Shown: positions 1 through 8,346, counted from the stretch's first letter. The stretch is DNA of 64,000 nucleotides from Nocardia mexicana NBRC 108244 (GCF_001613165.1 NZ_BDBV01000017.1:43507-107506); one strand, 5' to 3'. Notes: generated by a model from the sequence alone, not told the origin. Numbers and translations: made by a program.

Positions 1-716
1 ACCAGCGGGGAGATATTGGCCGGGCTGAAGGCGTCGAACTCGCCCTCGGGCACCTCGGCGGCGAAGATCGCGCCCATGCCCGGGGTGGCGAGGGTCAGCC
101 GGGTGCGCGCCATCGGCGCGATCGCGTTGACCCGCACCCCGTAACGCTCCAGTTCGTCGGCGGCGACCAGGGTCAGCGCGGCGATACCCGCCTTCGCCGC
201 ACCGTAGTTCGCCTGGCCTGCATTCGGCACGGTGACGCCCGAGGCGGAGGCGGTGTTCACGACCGCGGCGTTGGGCTGGTTACCGGCCTTGGACTGGTCC
301 TTCCAGTACGCGGCCGCATGCCGCAGCAGGTTGAAGTGCCCCTTCAGGTGCACGGCGATGACCGCGTCCCACTGGGACTCCTCGAGCCCGGCGATGAATC
401 CGTCCCGGAGAATACCCGCGTTGTTGATCACGATGTCGAGCTTGCCGAACTCCGAAACGGCCTGATCGACAAGGTCTTTCGCGCCGTCCCAGGTAGCGAT
501 GTTCGCGGTGTTGGCCGCGGCCTTCCCGCCCGCGGCGGTGATCTCGTTCACCACCTCCTGCGCCGGGCCGACGTCGGCGCCCTCACCGGCGTTGTCGCCA
601 CCGAGATCGTTGACGACCACCGCCGCGCCCTCGGCCGCGAACAGCAGCGCGTGCTCGCGCCCGATGCCGCGCCCGGCGCCGGTGATGACGGCGACCTTGC
701 CTTCCAGTGCGCCCAT
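1..716 (-). CDS. SDR-family 3-hydroxyacyl-CoA dehydrogenase-like protein (3' end outside window)
   Basis: An NAD(P)-dependent short-chain dehydrogenase; 238 codons are visible and the C-terminus lies beyond the window edge. The start ATG follows a good AAGGAG ribosome site. Visible motifs are the cofactor loop TGAGRGIG (residues 12-19), NDLGG near 36-40, NNAG (98-101), Ser157/159 and the YxxxK pair Tyr171/Lys175. The N-terminus resembles the dehydrogenase domain of peroxisomal multifunctional enzyme 2 (17beta-HSD4). It lies 38 bp after a MaoC hydratase gene, which is the other half of that enzyme. I infer a 3-hydroxyacyl-CoA (possibly steroid side-chain) beta-oxidation role; the exact substrate is unknown. 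Confidence 0.85.
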   Translation of the reverse strand, partial: MGALEGKVAVITGAGRGIGREHALLFAAEGAAVVVNDLGGDNAGEGADVGPAQEVVNEITAAGGKAAANTANIATWDGAKDLVDQAVSEFGKLDIVINNAGILRDGFIAGLEESQWDAVIAVHLKGHFNLLRHAAAYWKDQSKAGNQPNAAVVNTASASGVTVPNAGQANYGAAKAGIAALTLVAADELERYGVRVNAIAPMARTRLTLATPGMGAIFAAEVPEGEFDAFSPANISPL

Positions 717-754
717 ATGTGTTGTCTCCTTCGTTCGTCCGTCGCTACCGGAGG

Positions 755-1630
755 TCAGTCCGCGATTTCGGCAAGGCCGTCACTCAGCACGACGTCGTCT
801 CCCCGCACCGTCTCGAATGCGTATGTAGTTATCCCGTTGCCCGACTTCACCTTCCAGATCCGGGTCTCCAGATCGTCGCCGGGGAAGACCATTTTCGCGA
901 AGCGCACCGCGAATCGTTTCAGCCGGTTCGCATCCGAGCCGCCGACCTCGGTCAGCACCGCCCAGGAGGCGAAGGCCATCGTGCACAGGCCGTGCGCGAT
1001 GATGCCGGGCAGCCCGGCCTCCTTGGCGACCTCCTCGTCCAGGTGCAGCGGCACCGGGTCGCCGGAAGCCGGTGCGTAGCGGTAGGTCTGGTCGTCGTCG
1101 ACGTGCTGCGGCACCGTGGCGACCGGATCCTGCGACCGCAGGCTCTCGTCGAACTTGTGCTCGGGCGCCTGCTCCCCGACCGTCTTGCCCGCATCGATGT
1201 TCCGGAAGAACGCCGTCAGGTACTGCTCGTTGACGAGTTCGCCTGCCTCGTCGCGGCTTTCGATGTGAATGGCGATCGTGCTGCCGTTGGACCGGCCCGC
1301 ATAGCCGATCGCCCGGGCTCGCGACACCAGCGTCTCGCCGGGCCGGATCGGGCGATGGAAGTGGAAGTCCTGTTCGCCGTGCACCACCCGGCCGAAGATA
1401 TCCATCGGCGCCACGTCGATGACCGGCACCATCATGGCGTCGAACACCGGCACGATCGCGAAGATCGGCGGGGCCACGTCGCCGTCGCGGTGGGCCGCGA
1501 TGGGATCGTTGGTGGCGGCGGCGTATTCGGCGATCCGCCCGCGCAGGACCTCGAAACGCTCGTCGTCACACCAGGTGTTCAGGCCGGAGTCGTCGAATTC
1601 GACGACCCGGCCCTCGGTGCCCGTACTCAC
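755..1630 (-). CDS. MaoC-family (R)-specific enoyl-CoA hydratase
   Basis: A 291-residue double hot-dog MaoC protein, the usual length for hydratase-2 enzymes. The hydratase-2 signature SGDPVPLHLD (about 189-198) gives Asp191 and His196 as the expected catalytic pair, followed by GIIAHGL. It should hydrate trans-2-enoyl-CoA to the 3-hydroxyacyl-CoA that the following SDR would oxidise. The GTG start at 1630 overlaps the stop of the upstream SRPBCC gene as GTGA, so the two are probably translationally coupled. A longer open frame upstream runs through the SRPBCC gene and is not coding. The family call is firm; chain-length preference is not visible. Confidence 0.88.
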   Translation of the reverse strand: MSTGTEGRVVEFDDSGLNTWCDDERFEVLRGRIAEYAAATNDPIAAHRDGDVAPPIFAIVPVFDAMMVPVIDVAPMDIFGRVVHGEQDFHFHRPIRPGETLVSRARAIGYAGRSNGSTIAIHIESRDEAGELVNEQYLTAFFRNIDAGKTVGEQAPEHKFDESLRSQDPVATVPQHVDDDQTYRYAPASGDPVPLHLDEEVAKEAGLPGIIAHGLCTMAFASWAVLTEVGGSDANRLKRFAVRFAKMVFPGDDLETRIWKVKSGNGITTYAFETVRGDDVVLSDGLAEIAD

Positions 1631-2061
1631 TTGGCCGCCAGCGCCTCGAGCTGCTCGAGGGACTTCTCGAGCTGCTTCATGCCGTCCTTCTCCACGGCCT
1701 TGCCCAGCGCGCCCTTGATGAGCGCACCCTCGAAGTCGCCGTTCACCGCCAGCTCGCTGCCTTCGTCCGCCGCGGTGATGGTGAACGTGAATTCCACCTT
1801 GACACCGGCCATTCCGGTCGCGGTCAGCGTCAGCTTGCTGGGCGCGTCGACGGCGGCCACGCTCCACTCGAACTTGTTGGCCATGCCGAGCATGACGACC
1901 TTGGCGACCAGCTTGTTACCCACCTCGAGGGTGGCCGGCGGCTCCTCCATCCACCGCTCGTGAATGGAGAACCAGTCACCCCAGGTGTTGGGATTGCCCA
2001 CAACCGCCCACAGGGCATCAGGCGCGGCAGACAGCTTCTTGGTGTATTCGATGTGTCCCAT
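1627..2061 (-). CDS. SRPBCC (START-like) lipid-binding/cyclase-fold protein
   Basis: A 144-residue single-domain SRPBCC protein with the usual start (HIEYTKKLSAAPDALWAVV), a central TLTATGMAGVKVEFTFTI strand pair and a long C-terminal helix rich in Glu and Leu. Such proteins form a hydrophobic cavity that binds lipids or polyketide-like ligands. The ATG at 2061 is preceded by AGAGGAAAC; an upstream in-frame ATG lacks a ribosome site. It ends in a 4-bp overlap with the MaoC gene, so it belongs to the same operon. A ligand or catalytic role cannot be assigned. Confidence 0.8.
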   Translation of the reverse strand: MGHIEYTKKLSAAPDALWAVVGNPNTWGDWFSIHERWMEEPPATLEVGNKLVAKVVMLGMANKFEWSVAAVDAPSKLTLTATGMAGVKVEFTFTITAADEGSELAVNGDFEGALIKGALGKAVEKDGMKQLEKSLEQLEALAAK

Positions 2062-2103
2062 GATGTTTCCTCTCGTCATTGAGCACCAGGCGGCTTCTAC
2101 CGC

Positions 2104-2160
2104 CATCCCGGCAAGTCGCGGAGCGCACCTTCATCCCCGGCAAGTCGCGGAGCGCACCTT
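2104..2160. repeat. Two tandem 28/29-bp repeats beside the thiolase stop codon
   Basis: Two nearly identical units (28 and 29 bp) each begin CATCCCCGGCAAGTCGCGG and end GCGCACCTT. A third CATCCCCGGC follows directly and opens the hairpin at 2161-2185, so the repeat unit looks like an expansion of that hairpin arm. The array lies between the thiolase stop and the SRPBCC start. No protein is encoded. Confidence 0.8.
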
Positions 2161-2185
2161 CATCCCCGGCATGCTTTGGCCGGGG
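2161..2185 (-). terminator. Stop-codon hairpin (CCCCGGC stem), repeat family A
   Basis: Read on the minus strand, the thiolase stop codon is followed at once by CCCCGGC, an 8-nt loop CAAAGCAT and GCCGGGG: a perfect 7-bp GC stem. The same loop and stem recur after the Lrp gene, accA and icd. A termination or mRNA 3'-end role is inferred from position. There is no U tract, so it would not be a classical intrinsic terminator. Confidence 0.55.
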
Positions 2186-3391
2186 TCAGCGATCGGCCCG
2201 CTGGTACGCCGTCACGATCGCCGCACCGCCCAGCCCGATGTTGTGCTGCAGTGCCGCAGTCACATTCGGGACCTGGCGCTTGTCGGCCGTGCCGCGCAGC
2301 TGCCATGTCAGTTCGCTGCACTGCGCCAAACCCGTGGCGCCCAAGGGATGTCCCTTGGAGATCAGGCCGCCGGAGGGGTTGACGACCCACTTGCCGCCGT
2401 AGGTGGTCTGGTCGGCGTCGAGCAGCTTTCCGGCCTCGCCCTCGCCGCACAGGCCCAGCGCCTCGTACAGCAGCAGTTCGTTGGCCGAGAAGCAGTCGTG
2501 CAGCTCGATGACCTGGAAATCCTCGGCGCCCAGACCGGCCTGGTCGTAAACCTGCCGTGCCGCTTGGACATTCATGTCGTAGCCGATGATGCCCTTCGCC
2601 GTGCCGTCGAAGGTGGAGGCGAAGTCGGTGGTCATGGCCTGCCCGACGATCTCCACGGCCTGGGCTGCCAGGTTGTGCTTGTCGACGAACGCCTCGGAGG
2701 CGAGGATCGCCGCGCCGGAGCCGTCGGAGGTCGGCGAGCACTGCAGCTTGGTCAGCGGGTCGTAGATCATCCGCGCGTCCAGGATGTCCTGCATCGAATA
2801 CGCGTCCTGGAACTGCGAATACGGGTTGTTGACCGAATGCTTGTGGTTCTTGTACCCGATCTTCGCGAAGTGCTCGGCCGTGGTGCCGTACGCCTTCATA
2901 TGCTCGCGACCGGCCGCGCCGAACATCCACGGCGCGGGCGGGAACAGCACCTCGGAGATCTCGGCCAGCGCCATCATGTGCTTGGCCATCGGCTGCTCGC
3001 GGTCGTCCCAGGTCGAACCGAGCGATCCGGGCTGCATCTTCTCGAACCCCAGCGCCAGGGTGCAGTCGGCCAGGCCGCCCCGAATCGCCTGTGCCGCAAG
3101 ATATAAGGCGGTGGACCCGGTCGAGCAGTTGTTGTTGACGTTGACGACCGGGATGCCGGTCATGCCCAGCTCGTAGACGGCCCGCTGGCCCGAGGTGGAT
3201 TCGCCGTACACGTAGCCGACGTAGGCGTGCTGCACCTGATCGTAGGAAATCCCCGCGTCCGCAAGCGCTTTCGTGCCCGACTCGCGCGCCATGTCCGGGT
3301 AGTCCCAGTCGCTGCCGTCCTCGTTCTTGCGCCGCCCCGGCTTCTCGAACTTCGTCATGCCGACGCCGACGACGTAGACCTTGTTCGCCAT
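2186..3391 (-). CDS. Thiolase-family protein (SCP-x/lipid-transfer type acyl-CoA thiolase)
   Basis: A 401-residue thiolase of the SCP2-thiolase branch, the usual length. The nucleophile is Cys89 in [10 protein letters not shown]. The later His/Cys elements appear as [11 protein letters not shown] and [15 protein letters not shown], so all catalytic loops are present. It should cleave 3-ketoacyl-CoA in the last step of beta-oxidation; actinobacterial relatives act on sterol side chains or branched acids. The ATG at 3391 has a strong GAGGAG site, whereas the longer open frame upstream runs into the promoter. It is the first gene of the SRPBCC-MaoC-SDR operon and is probably controlled by the TetR protein upstream. 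Confidence 0.88.
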   Translation of the reverse strand: MANKVYVVGVGMTKFEKPGRRKNEDGSDWDYPDMARESGTKALADAGISYDQVQHAYVGYVYGESTSGQRAVYELGMTGIPVVNVNNNCSTGSTALYLAAQAIRGGLADCTLALGFEKMQPGSLGSTWDDREQPMAKHMMALAEISEVLFPPAPWMFGAAGREHMKAYGTTAEHFAKIGYKNHKHSVNNPYSQFQDAYSMQDILDARMIYDPLTKLQCSPTSDGSGAAILASEAFVDKHNLAAQAVEIVGQAMTTDFASTFDGTAKGIIGYDMNVQAARQVYDQAGLGAEDFQVIELHDCFSANELLLYEALGLCGEGEAGKLLDADQTTYGGKWVVNPSGGLISKGHPLGATGLAQCSELTWQLRGTADKRQVPNVTAALQHNIGLGGAAIVTAYQRADR

Positions 3392-3463
3392 CGAACTCCT
3401 CACATCCGGCCGCCCACCTCGATGGGCGGCATGCGCCGATCCAGCGGATCGAACCTGGAAACA

Positions 3464-3492
3464 AACATACAAGGCTGTATGTAACTTGACAA
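3464..3492 (-). promoter_or_regulatory. Promoter with TetR-type palindromic operator in the -35/-10 spacer
   Basis: On the minus strand TTGTCA (3492-3487) and TATGTT (3469-3464) are separated by exactly 17 bp, a fair sigma70-like promoter for the thiolase operon. A perfect 18-bp palindrome, ACATACA-AGGC-TGTATGT (3465-3482), fills the spacer and overlaps the -10. A repressor bound there would block RNA polymerase. The adjacent TetR gene is the obvious candidate; this is inference. Confidence 0.65.
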
Positions 3493-3594
3493 GAGGTCGC
3501 GTCCTCCCCACGCATGGGTGAGGAGCGCGGCACAGACGGGGTGAGGGGCGCGCCGGTAACAGCGATGCGGTGGTGGGTCAGCGAAGGCGAGACG

Positions 3595-4239
3595 TCAGGT
3601 GGTGGAGCGCAGGCCCGACAGGGTGGATTCCGCGGCGAGGCGCAGGTGCGCCGCGGCCCGCTTCCAGCGCCGTAGCGCCCGATCGGAATCCGGATCGATG
3701 AAGTTGGAGACCAGGATTCCGCGCAGCGCGTCCATCGCGGTGTAGACGAAGTCGCGCGCGATCTTCCGGTCGACCTCGTCCGGAACCATCTGGGCCACCG
3801 CGGTCAGCACGGCGTTGTTGACGAACGGCTCGACCTTCGCCATCTCGGCGGCCAGCACCCGGTCGACGCGCCCGGCGACCCACAGTTCCATCGCGGCGAC
3901 GAACAGCGGGCCCTGGTGCAGCTCCCAGAGGAACTCCAGGACGGCCGCCACCGGATCGCCCTCGGCGCGGAAGCGGCCGAGTTCCTGCATGGCCGCGTCG
4001 GTGCGGCGCTGGGCGAGATGGCTGATGGCCGCCACGACGAGATCCGTCTTCGACCCGAAGTGGTGTACCTGCGCGCCGCGGGTGACGCCCGCACGCTCGG
4101 CGACCCGGGGCGTCGTGGTGCCCGCGTAGCCGTATTCGACCAGGCAGTCGATGGTCGCGTCGAGTAGCCGGACGCGCATCTCACTGCTGCGCTGCTCCTG
4201 TGTGCGACGCTGTGGTTTCGAGACTGCGGGCCTGGCCAT
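3595..4239 (-). CDS. TetR-family transcriptional regulator
   Basis: A 214-residue TetR-type repressor. The N-terminal helix-turn-helix is clear (LLDATIDCLVEYGYAGTTT, then VAERAGVTRGAQVHHFGSK, about 24-62). The larger C-terminal helical domain would bind an acyl-CoA or similar ligand. It is encoded upstream of, and in the same direction as, the thiolase operon and divergent from the type II PKS operon, so it could control either. The perfect palindrome at 3465-3482 and the imperfect one at 4259-4274 are possible targets. The ligand is unknown. Confidence 0.85.
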   Translation of the reverse strand: MARPAVSKPQRRTQEQRSSEMRVRLLDATIDCLVEYGYAGTTTPRVAERAGVTRGAQVHHFGSKTDLVVAAISHLAQRRTDAAMQELGRFRAEGDPVAAVLEFLWELHQGPLFVAAMELWVAGRVDRVLAAEMAKVEPFVNNAVLTAVAQMVPDEVDRKIARDFVYTAMDALRGILVSNFIDPDSDRALRRWKRAAAHLRLAAESTLSGLRSTT

Positions 4240-4588
4240 TCCGGGAATTCTACACTTACGTACAGATCTGCACGAAAATCATAGGAGCCGCTCGCCGATC
4301 GCCCTGTGCCACAACATCTTATGCGTCGGCACGGCGCGAGCAATCCGAGGCCGCCCGTTTGCCCGGCGCGGGCGGGTCGGTGACCGCATCCGCAGCCGAC
4401 CGACTTCGACGAATCAGCACACAATTCCCCGGACTGCGAACAAAAGTGCCGAACAGGCGAACCGGAGTGCAATCACATTGCCACCGCCACAACCGGCTAC
4501 ATACCGTGTGAATTGTCGATCGAGCCAGGGGGACCGCATCGACTTCGGTTTCGAAAATGTTAACACAATTCCCACGGGGCGGTACGAG
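4240..4588. promoter_or_regulatory. Divergent control region between the TetR gene and the type II PKS operon
   Basis: About 350 bp without a convincing gene, clearly more AT-rich than its flanks near the PKS start. At 4259-4274 is a near palindrome, CGTACAGATCTGCACG (14 of 16 positions symmetric), with a perfect CAGATCTG core, 20 bp before the TetR start. It could be the autoregulatory operator. I cannot place a convincing -35/-10 pair for the PKS operon. Confidence 0.45.
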
Positions 4589-5050
4589 ATGGCAACAAAA
4601 ACATCGACGGCGGGAAGAATCGATCCCGGCGCGACGGACTACGGCCTATGGAACCGGTTCTATGCCGACCATATGGCGGCGCTCGACGCGGGCGATGTCA
4701 CGAACTGGTCCGCGGACTTTCTGCCGGAGGCCGTCTTTACCGCGAGCGGGCTCGAGAATCCGTTGCGCGGGGCCCGGCAGATCGAGGAGGCGGCGGCCGC
4801 GGGCCATGCGGCGCGGACGAAGTCCGGCGTCCGGCACCGGCATCTGGTCTCGATGCTGCGGATCGAGCCGCGCACCCCGACCCTCACCCGGGCGACCAGC
4901 TACGTGCTGGTCATCGAATCCCGGGTCGGCGGCGGGTCCGAGATCTACGCCAGCACGCTCTGCGAGGACCTGCTGGTTCGCCGCGACGACCGCTGGCGGA
5001 TCCGGTACCGCCGCGTCACCCGCGACGACAAGCCCTGGGAGCGCGCATGA
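4589..5050 (+). CDS. SnoaL-like (NTF2-fold) protein 1 of PKS operon
   Basis: A 153-residue NTF2/SnoaL-like protein. The helix FYADHMAALDAGDVTNWSAD, followed by FLPEAVFTASG and a curved-sheet C-terminus with LCEDLLVRRDDRWRIRYRRV, is typical. Members act as small cyclases, isomerases or dehydratases, or as ring-hydroxylating dioxygenase beta-like subunits. It opens the PKS operon and ends in an ATGA overlap with a second SnoaL-like gene. The start at 4589 fits the family length; the open frame continues upstream through non-coding DNA. The precise reaction cannot be deduced. Confidence 0.75.
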   Translation: MATKTSTAGRIDPGATDYGLWNRFYADHMAALDAGDVTNWSADFLPEAVFTASGLENPLRGARQIEEAAAAGHAARTKSGVRHRHLVSMLRIEPRTPTLTRATSYVLVIESRVGGGSEIYASTLCEDLLVRRDDRWRIRYRRVTRDDKPWERA

Positions 5051-5475
5051 CCGCCACCGCGGCCGCCGTCCGGCCGGCGGCGCTCACCGCGAACATCGAG
5101 CAGTTCTACGCCGACCAGGTGCAGGCACTGGACCGCGGTGACTTCGCGGCCTACGCCGCGACATTCGTCCCCGAGGCGGTCTTCCGCATAGCCGGTCTCC
5201 GCACCTTGCTCGGGCGGGCACAGATCGTCGACCACAGCCGCACACTTCGGGCAGAACGGTCGGCACGCAATGCGGTGCAGCGCCACTACATGTCCAATTA
5301 TTCGGTCGAGTCGACGGCGGCGGGGGTGCTGGTGCGCGCCATTGTTCTCACCGTCGAGTCCGCGCCGGGGCAACCGGCCCGACCGACCGGAATTATTTCG
5401 TGTGAAGACATTCTCACCCTCGATGCCGAGGGGCGATATCTGGTCGAGTTGCGGACCGCAATGCGCCTCGCGTAG
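5047..5475 (+). CDS. SnoaL-like (NTF2-fold) protein 2 of PKS operon
   Basis: A 142-residue paralogue of the preceding protein. It shares the motif QFYADQVQALDRGDFAAYAA and TFVPEAVFRIAG, and has a similar ending, ISCEDILTLDAEGRYLVELR. The ATG overlaps the previous stop (ATGA), so translation is probably coupled and the two may form a heteromer. As for its partner, an NTF2-fold role in ring closure or hydroxylation is possible but unproven. A gap of 62 bp separates it from KS-alpha. Confidence 0.74.
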   Translation: MTATAAAVRPAALTANIEQFYADQVQALDRGDFAAYAATFVPEAVFRIAGLRTLLGRAQIVDHSRTLRAERSARNAVQRHYMSNYSVESTAAGVLVRAIVLTVESAPGQPARPTGIISCEDILTLDAEGRYLVELRTAMRLA

Positions 5476-5537
5476 CTCGCACTGCCACCTTTCCACCGCC
5501 GGGCCCGAATTCCGGCGCGGTTGATTCAGGAGTCCTA

Positions 5538-6806
5538 ATGTCAAACCTCCGCAGAGTCGTCGTCACGGGTATCGGTGTGGTTGCACCGGGTATGCCCGGA
5601 CGGAAGAATTTTTGGAATCTCATCGCCGGCGGGCGCACCGCGACCCGGCGGATGACCCTCGTCGATCCGACACCCTTCCGCTCGCAGGTCGCCGCCGAGG
5701 TCGACTTCGACCCGCTGATGTGCGGACTGAGCCCCGCCGAGACCTCGCGCATGGATCGGGTCGGCCAGTTCGCCCTGGTCGCCGCGCGCGAGGCGCTGGT
5801 GGACAGCGGCCTCGAGTTCGACCGCACCGATCCGTGCGATACGGGGGTCGTGGTGGGCACGGCCGTGGGGTCCACGCCGGGGCTGGAATCGGAGTACGTC
5901 CGGATGAGCGACCGGGGGCGGCTGTGGGAGGTCGCCGAGCGCGAGGCGTCTCCGAACTACTACTCCTATTACATCCCCAGCTCCATCGCCGCCGAGCTGG
6001 CGATGGAAGTCGGTGCGCAGGGCCCGGTTTCGGTGGTGTCCAGCGGTTGCACCTCGGGGCTGGACTCGGTCACGCACGCGGTCGAGCTGGTCCGCGAGGG
6101 CACGATCGAGCGGGCGGTGTGCGGCGCCTCGGACGCGCCGATCTCCCCGATCACCATCGCGTGCTTCGACGCGATCAAGGCCACCACGCCGCGGTTGGAG
6201 AGCCCGGAGCGCGCGTCGCGGCCGTTCGACCTGTCCCGCAACGGATTCGTGCTCGGCGAGGGCGCGGCCATGTTCGTGATCGAGGAACTCTCGGCCGCGG
6301 TGCGGCGCGGGGTGCCGATCTACGGCGAGATCAGCGGATTCGCCGGGCGGTGCAACGCGTACCACATGACCGGGCTGCGCCCGGACGGCGCCGAGATGGC
6401 CGACGCCATCACCTCCGCCCTGCGTCAGGCCCGCGTCGCGCCGACGGATATCGGCTACATCAACGCGCACGGGTCCGGCACCAAGCAGAACGACAGGCAC
6501 GAGACCGCCGCGTTCAAGCGCTCCCTGGGCGACCACGCGTACCGCACGCCGATCAGTTCGATCAAGTCGATGGTCGGACATTCGCTGGGCGCCATCGGCT
6601 CCATCGAGATCGCCGCCTGCCTGCTCGCCCTCACCAACGATCTGCTGCCCCCGACCGCCAACTGGACCGCGCGCGATCCGGAGTGCGACCTGGACTACAT
6701 CCCGGGCGAGGCGCGACCGGCGGCGTTGGACCACGCCCTGACCGTCGGCAGCGGCTTCGGCGGTTTCCAGAGCGCGATGGTCATCTCCCGGGTGGGTGCG
6801 CGATGA
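5538..6806 (+). CDS. Type II PKS ketosynthase alpha (KS-alpha)
   Basis: A 422-residue beta-ketoacyl synthase of the type II PKS KS-alpha class, full length. The catalytic triad is intact: Cys171 (VSSGCTSGLDS), His311 (NAHGSGTKQND) and His348 (SIKSMVGHSLG, with Lys343). It condenses malonyl-ACP extender units into the poly-beta-ketone in partnership with the chain-length factor encoded next. The stop overlaps the next start (ATGA). The order KS-alpha, CLF, ACP and the high similarity to aromatic PKS synthases separate it from FabF of fatty-acid synthesis. Confidence 0.93.
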   Translation: MSNLRRVVVTGIGVVAPGMPGRKNFWNLIAGGRTATRRMTLVDPTPFRSQVAAEVDFDPLMCGLSPAETSRMDRVGQFALVAAREALVDSGLEFDRTDPCDTGVVVGTAVGSTPGLESEYVRMSDRGRLWEVAEREASPNYYSYYIPSSIAAELAMEVGAQGPVSVVSSGCTSGLDSVTHAVELVREGTIERAVCGASDAPISPITIACFDAIKATTPRLESPERASRPFDLSRNGFVLGEGAAMFVIEELSAAVRRGVPIYGEISGFAGRCNAYHMTGLRPDGAEMADAITSALRQARVAPTDIGYINAHGSGTKQNDRHETAAFKRSLGDHAYRTPISSIKSMVGHSLGAIGSIEIAACLLALTNDLLPPTANWTARDPECDLDYIPGEARPAALDHALTVGSGFGGFQSAMVISRVGAR

Positions 6807-8068
6807 GCGCCGTCATCACCGGGCTGGGCGTGATCTCGCCGTTCGGGCTCGGCGCCGAGGCGTACTGGTCGGCGACGCTCGAGGCCGCCAATGCCGTCGC
6901 GCCGATCACCCGGTTCGACGGCGGGCGCTACGCGACGGGCGTCGCGGGCGAGCTGACGGAGTTCGAACCGCGGGCGCACCTGCCCGCCCGGCTGCTGCCG
7001 CAGACCGATCGGGTCACCCAGTTCGCGCTGGTCGCGGCCCAGGAAGCGCTCGACGACGCGCAGCTGTCCCCCGACGATCTCGCCGGATACTCGGCGGCGG
7101 TGGTCACGGCCAACAACGGCGGCGGCTTCGAGTTCGCGCAGAAGGAGATGCAGGCGCTGTGGGCGCAGGGGCCCGACCACGTCAGCGCCTACCAGTCCTT
7201 CGCCTGGTTCTACGCGGTCAACTCCGGGCAGATCTCCATCCAGCACGGAATGAAGGGGTCCGGCCGGGCGCTGGTCGCCGACGATGCGGGCGGCATGGAG
7301 ACGATCGGACAGGCGCGGCGGCAATTGCGTTTCGCCACAGCAGATTCCGGCGTCGACGGCTGCCGGATCGTGCTGGCGGGAGCGGTGGACACGAATGCCT
7401 GCCCCTGGGGTTGGTCGGCCTACACCAGCGCCGGGCTGATGACCGCCGGAGCCGACCCGGACACGGCCTACCGGCCGTTCTCCCCCGGCGCCTCCGGATT
7501 CGTCTCCGGCGAGGGCGGCGCGCTGCTGACCGTGCAGCCCGACCGAGCATCCGACGGCACGCGGCCGCACCGCCGGTACGCCGAAATCGCCGGATTCGCC
7601 TCGACTTTCGATGGCCGGGGCGCGCCCGGAGCGGGGCTCGAACGGGCGATCCGCAGGGCGCTGGCGGATGCCGAAGCGGGTCCCGAGGAGGTCGACGTGA
7701 TCTTCGCCGACGGATTCGGCACCGCGGACATGGACGAGCAGGAGGTGCGGGCGATCACCGCCGTCTTCGGCGCCGGAACCGTGCCCGTCACGGTGCCCAA
7801 GGCCGGAATCGGCCGTGTCGGTTGCGGTTCCGGCGCGCTGGACATCGCCACCGCGTGCCTGGCACTGCGGGCCGGTGTCATCCCGCCCACCCGGGACTAC
7901 CCGCGCTCGCTGCGGGCCCGGGACCTGGACATCCCTACCAGCCCCGTCCCCGCGGACCTCGGTGCCGCACTGGTACTCAGCCGCGGGCGCGGCGGCTTCA
8001 ATTCGGCGACCTTGCTGCGCAGGCCGAGCAGCGCTGTCGCGGTAGCGAACTCGGCCACGAAGAGGTGA
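6803..8068 (+). CDS. Type II PKS chain-length factor (KS-beta/CLF)
   Basis: A 421-residue ketosynthase-like protein lacking the nucleophile, so a chain-length factor. At the Cys position the sequence reads RALVADDAGGMET, putting Asp161 where most CLFs carry Gln. The His loops are also changed (FADGFGTADMDEQE and KAGIGRVGCGSGALD). It pairs with KS-alpha, and its dimer-interface pocket sets polyketide length. The Asp is unusual and may affect starter decarboxylation or priming. The start overlaps the KS-alpha stop. Chain length cannot be read from the sequence with confidence. Confidence 0.9.
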   Translation: MSAVITGLGVISPFGLGAEAYWSATLEAANAVAPITRFDGGRYATGVAGELTEFEPRAHLPARLLPQTDRVTQFALVAAQEALDDAQLSPDDLAGYSAAVVTANNGGGFEFAQKEMQALWAQGPDHVSAYQSFAWFYAVNSGQISIQHGMKGSGRALVADDAGGMETIGQARRQLRFATADSGVDGCRIVLAGAVDTNACPWGWSAYTSAGLMTAGADPDTAYRPFSPGASGFVSGEGGALLTVQPDRASDGTRPHRRYAEIAGFASTFDGRGAPGAGLERAIRRALADAEAGPEEVDVIFADGFGTADMDEQEVRAITAVFGAGTVPVTVPKAGIGRVGCGSGALDIATACLALRAGVIPPTRDYPRSLRARDLDIPTSPVPADLGAALVLSRGRGGFNSATLLRRPSSAVAVANSATKR

Positions 8069-8073
8069 ATCAC

Positions 8074-8346
8074 ATGAAGGACGACACCATGCACAGGGAA
8101 ATTCTCGCGACGGTGCTGCGGCAGGTGGCGGGTGACGACGCCGCCATCGAGGTGGCCACCCTCGACCAGGCCGGTGACGAAACCCTGTTCGAGGACATGG
8201 GTTTCGACTCCATCGCACTGCTGGAGGTGCTCAACCGGCTCAAGCGCGAGCACGGCATCGCGCTCGACGACGATGTGCTCGAGCAGGCCAAGTCCCCGGC
8301 CCAGCTGGTCGCGGCGATCGACGAGGAGCGCCGAAATGTCGCCTGA
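8074..8346 (+). CDS. Acyl carrier protein of type II PKS
   Basis: A 90-residue ACP with the phosphopantetheine site Ser46 in EDMGFDSIALLEVLNRL. The typical four-helix pattern and acidic helix II are present. It carries the growing polyketide between KS/CLF, ketoreductase and cyclases. A GAGGTGA site precedes the ATG at 8074; an alternative ATG five codons later also fits. The last 11 bp overlap the ketoreductase gene. No phosphopantetheinyl transferase or malonyl transferase gene lies nearby, so these must come from elsewhere, as is common. Confidence 0.92.
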   Translation: MKDDTMHREILATVLRQVAGDDAAIEVATLDQAGDETLFEDMGFDSIALLEVLNRLKREHGIALDDDVLEQAKSPAQLVAAIDEERRNVA

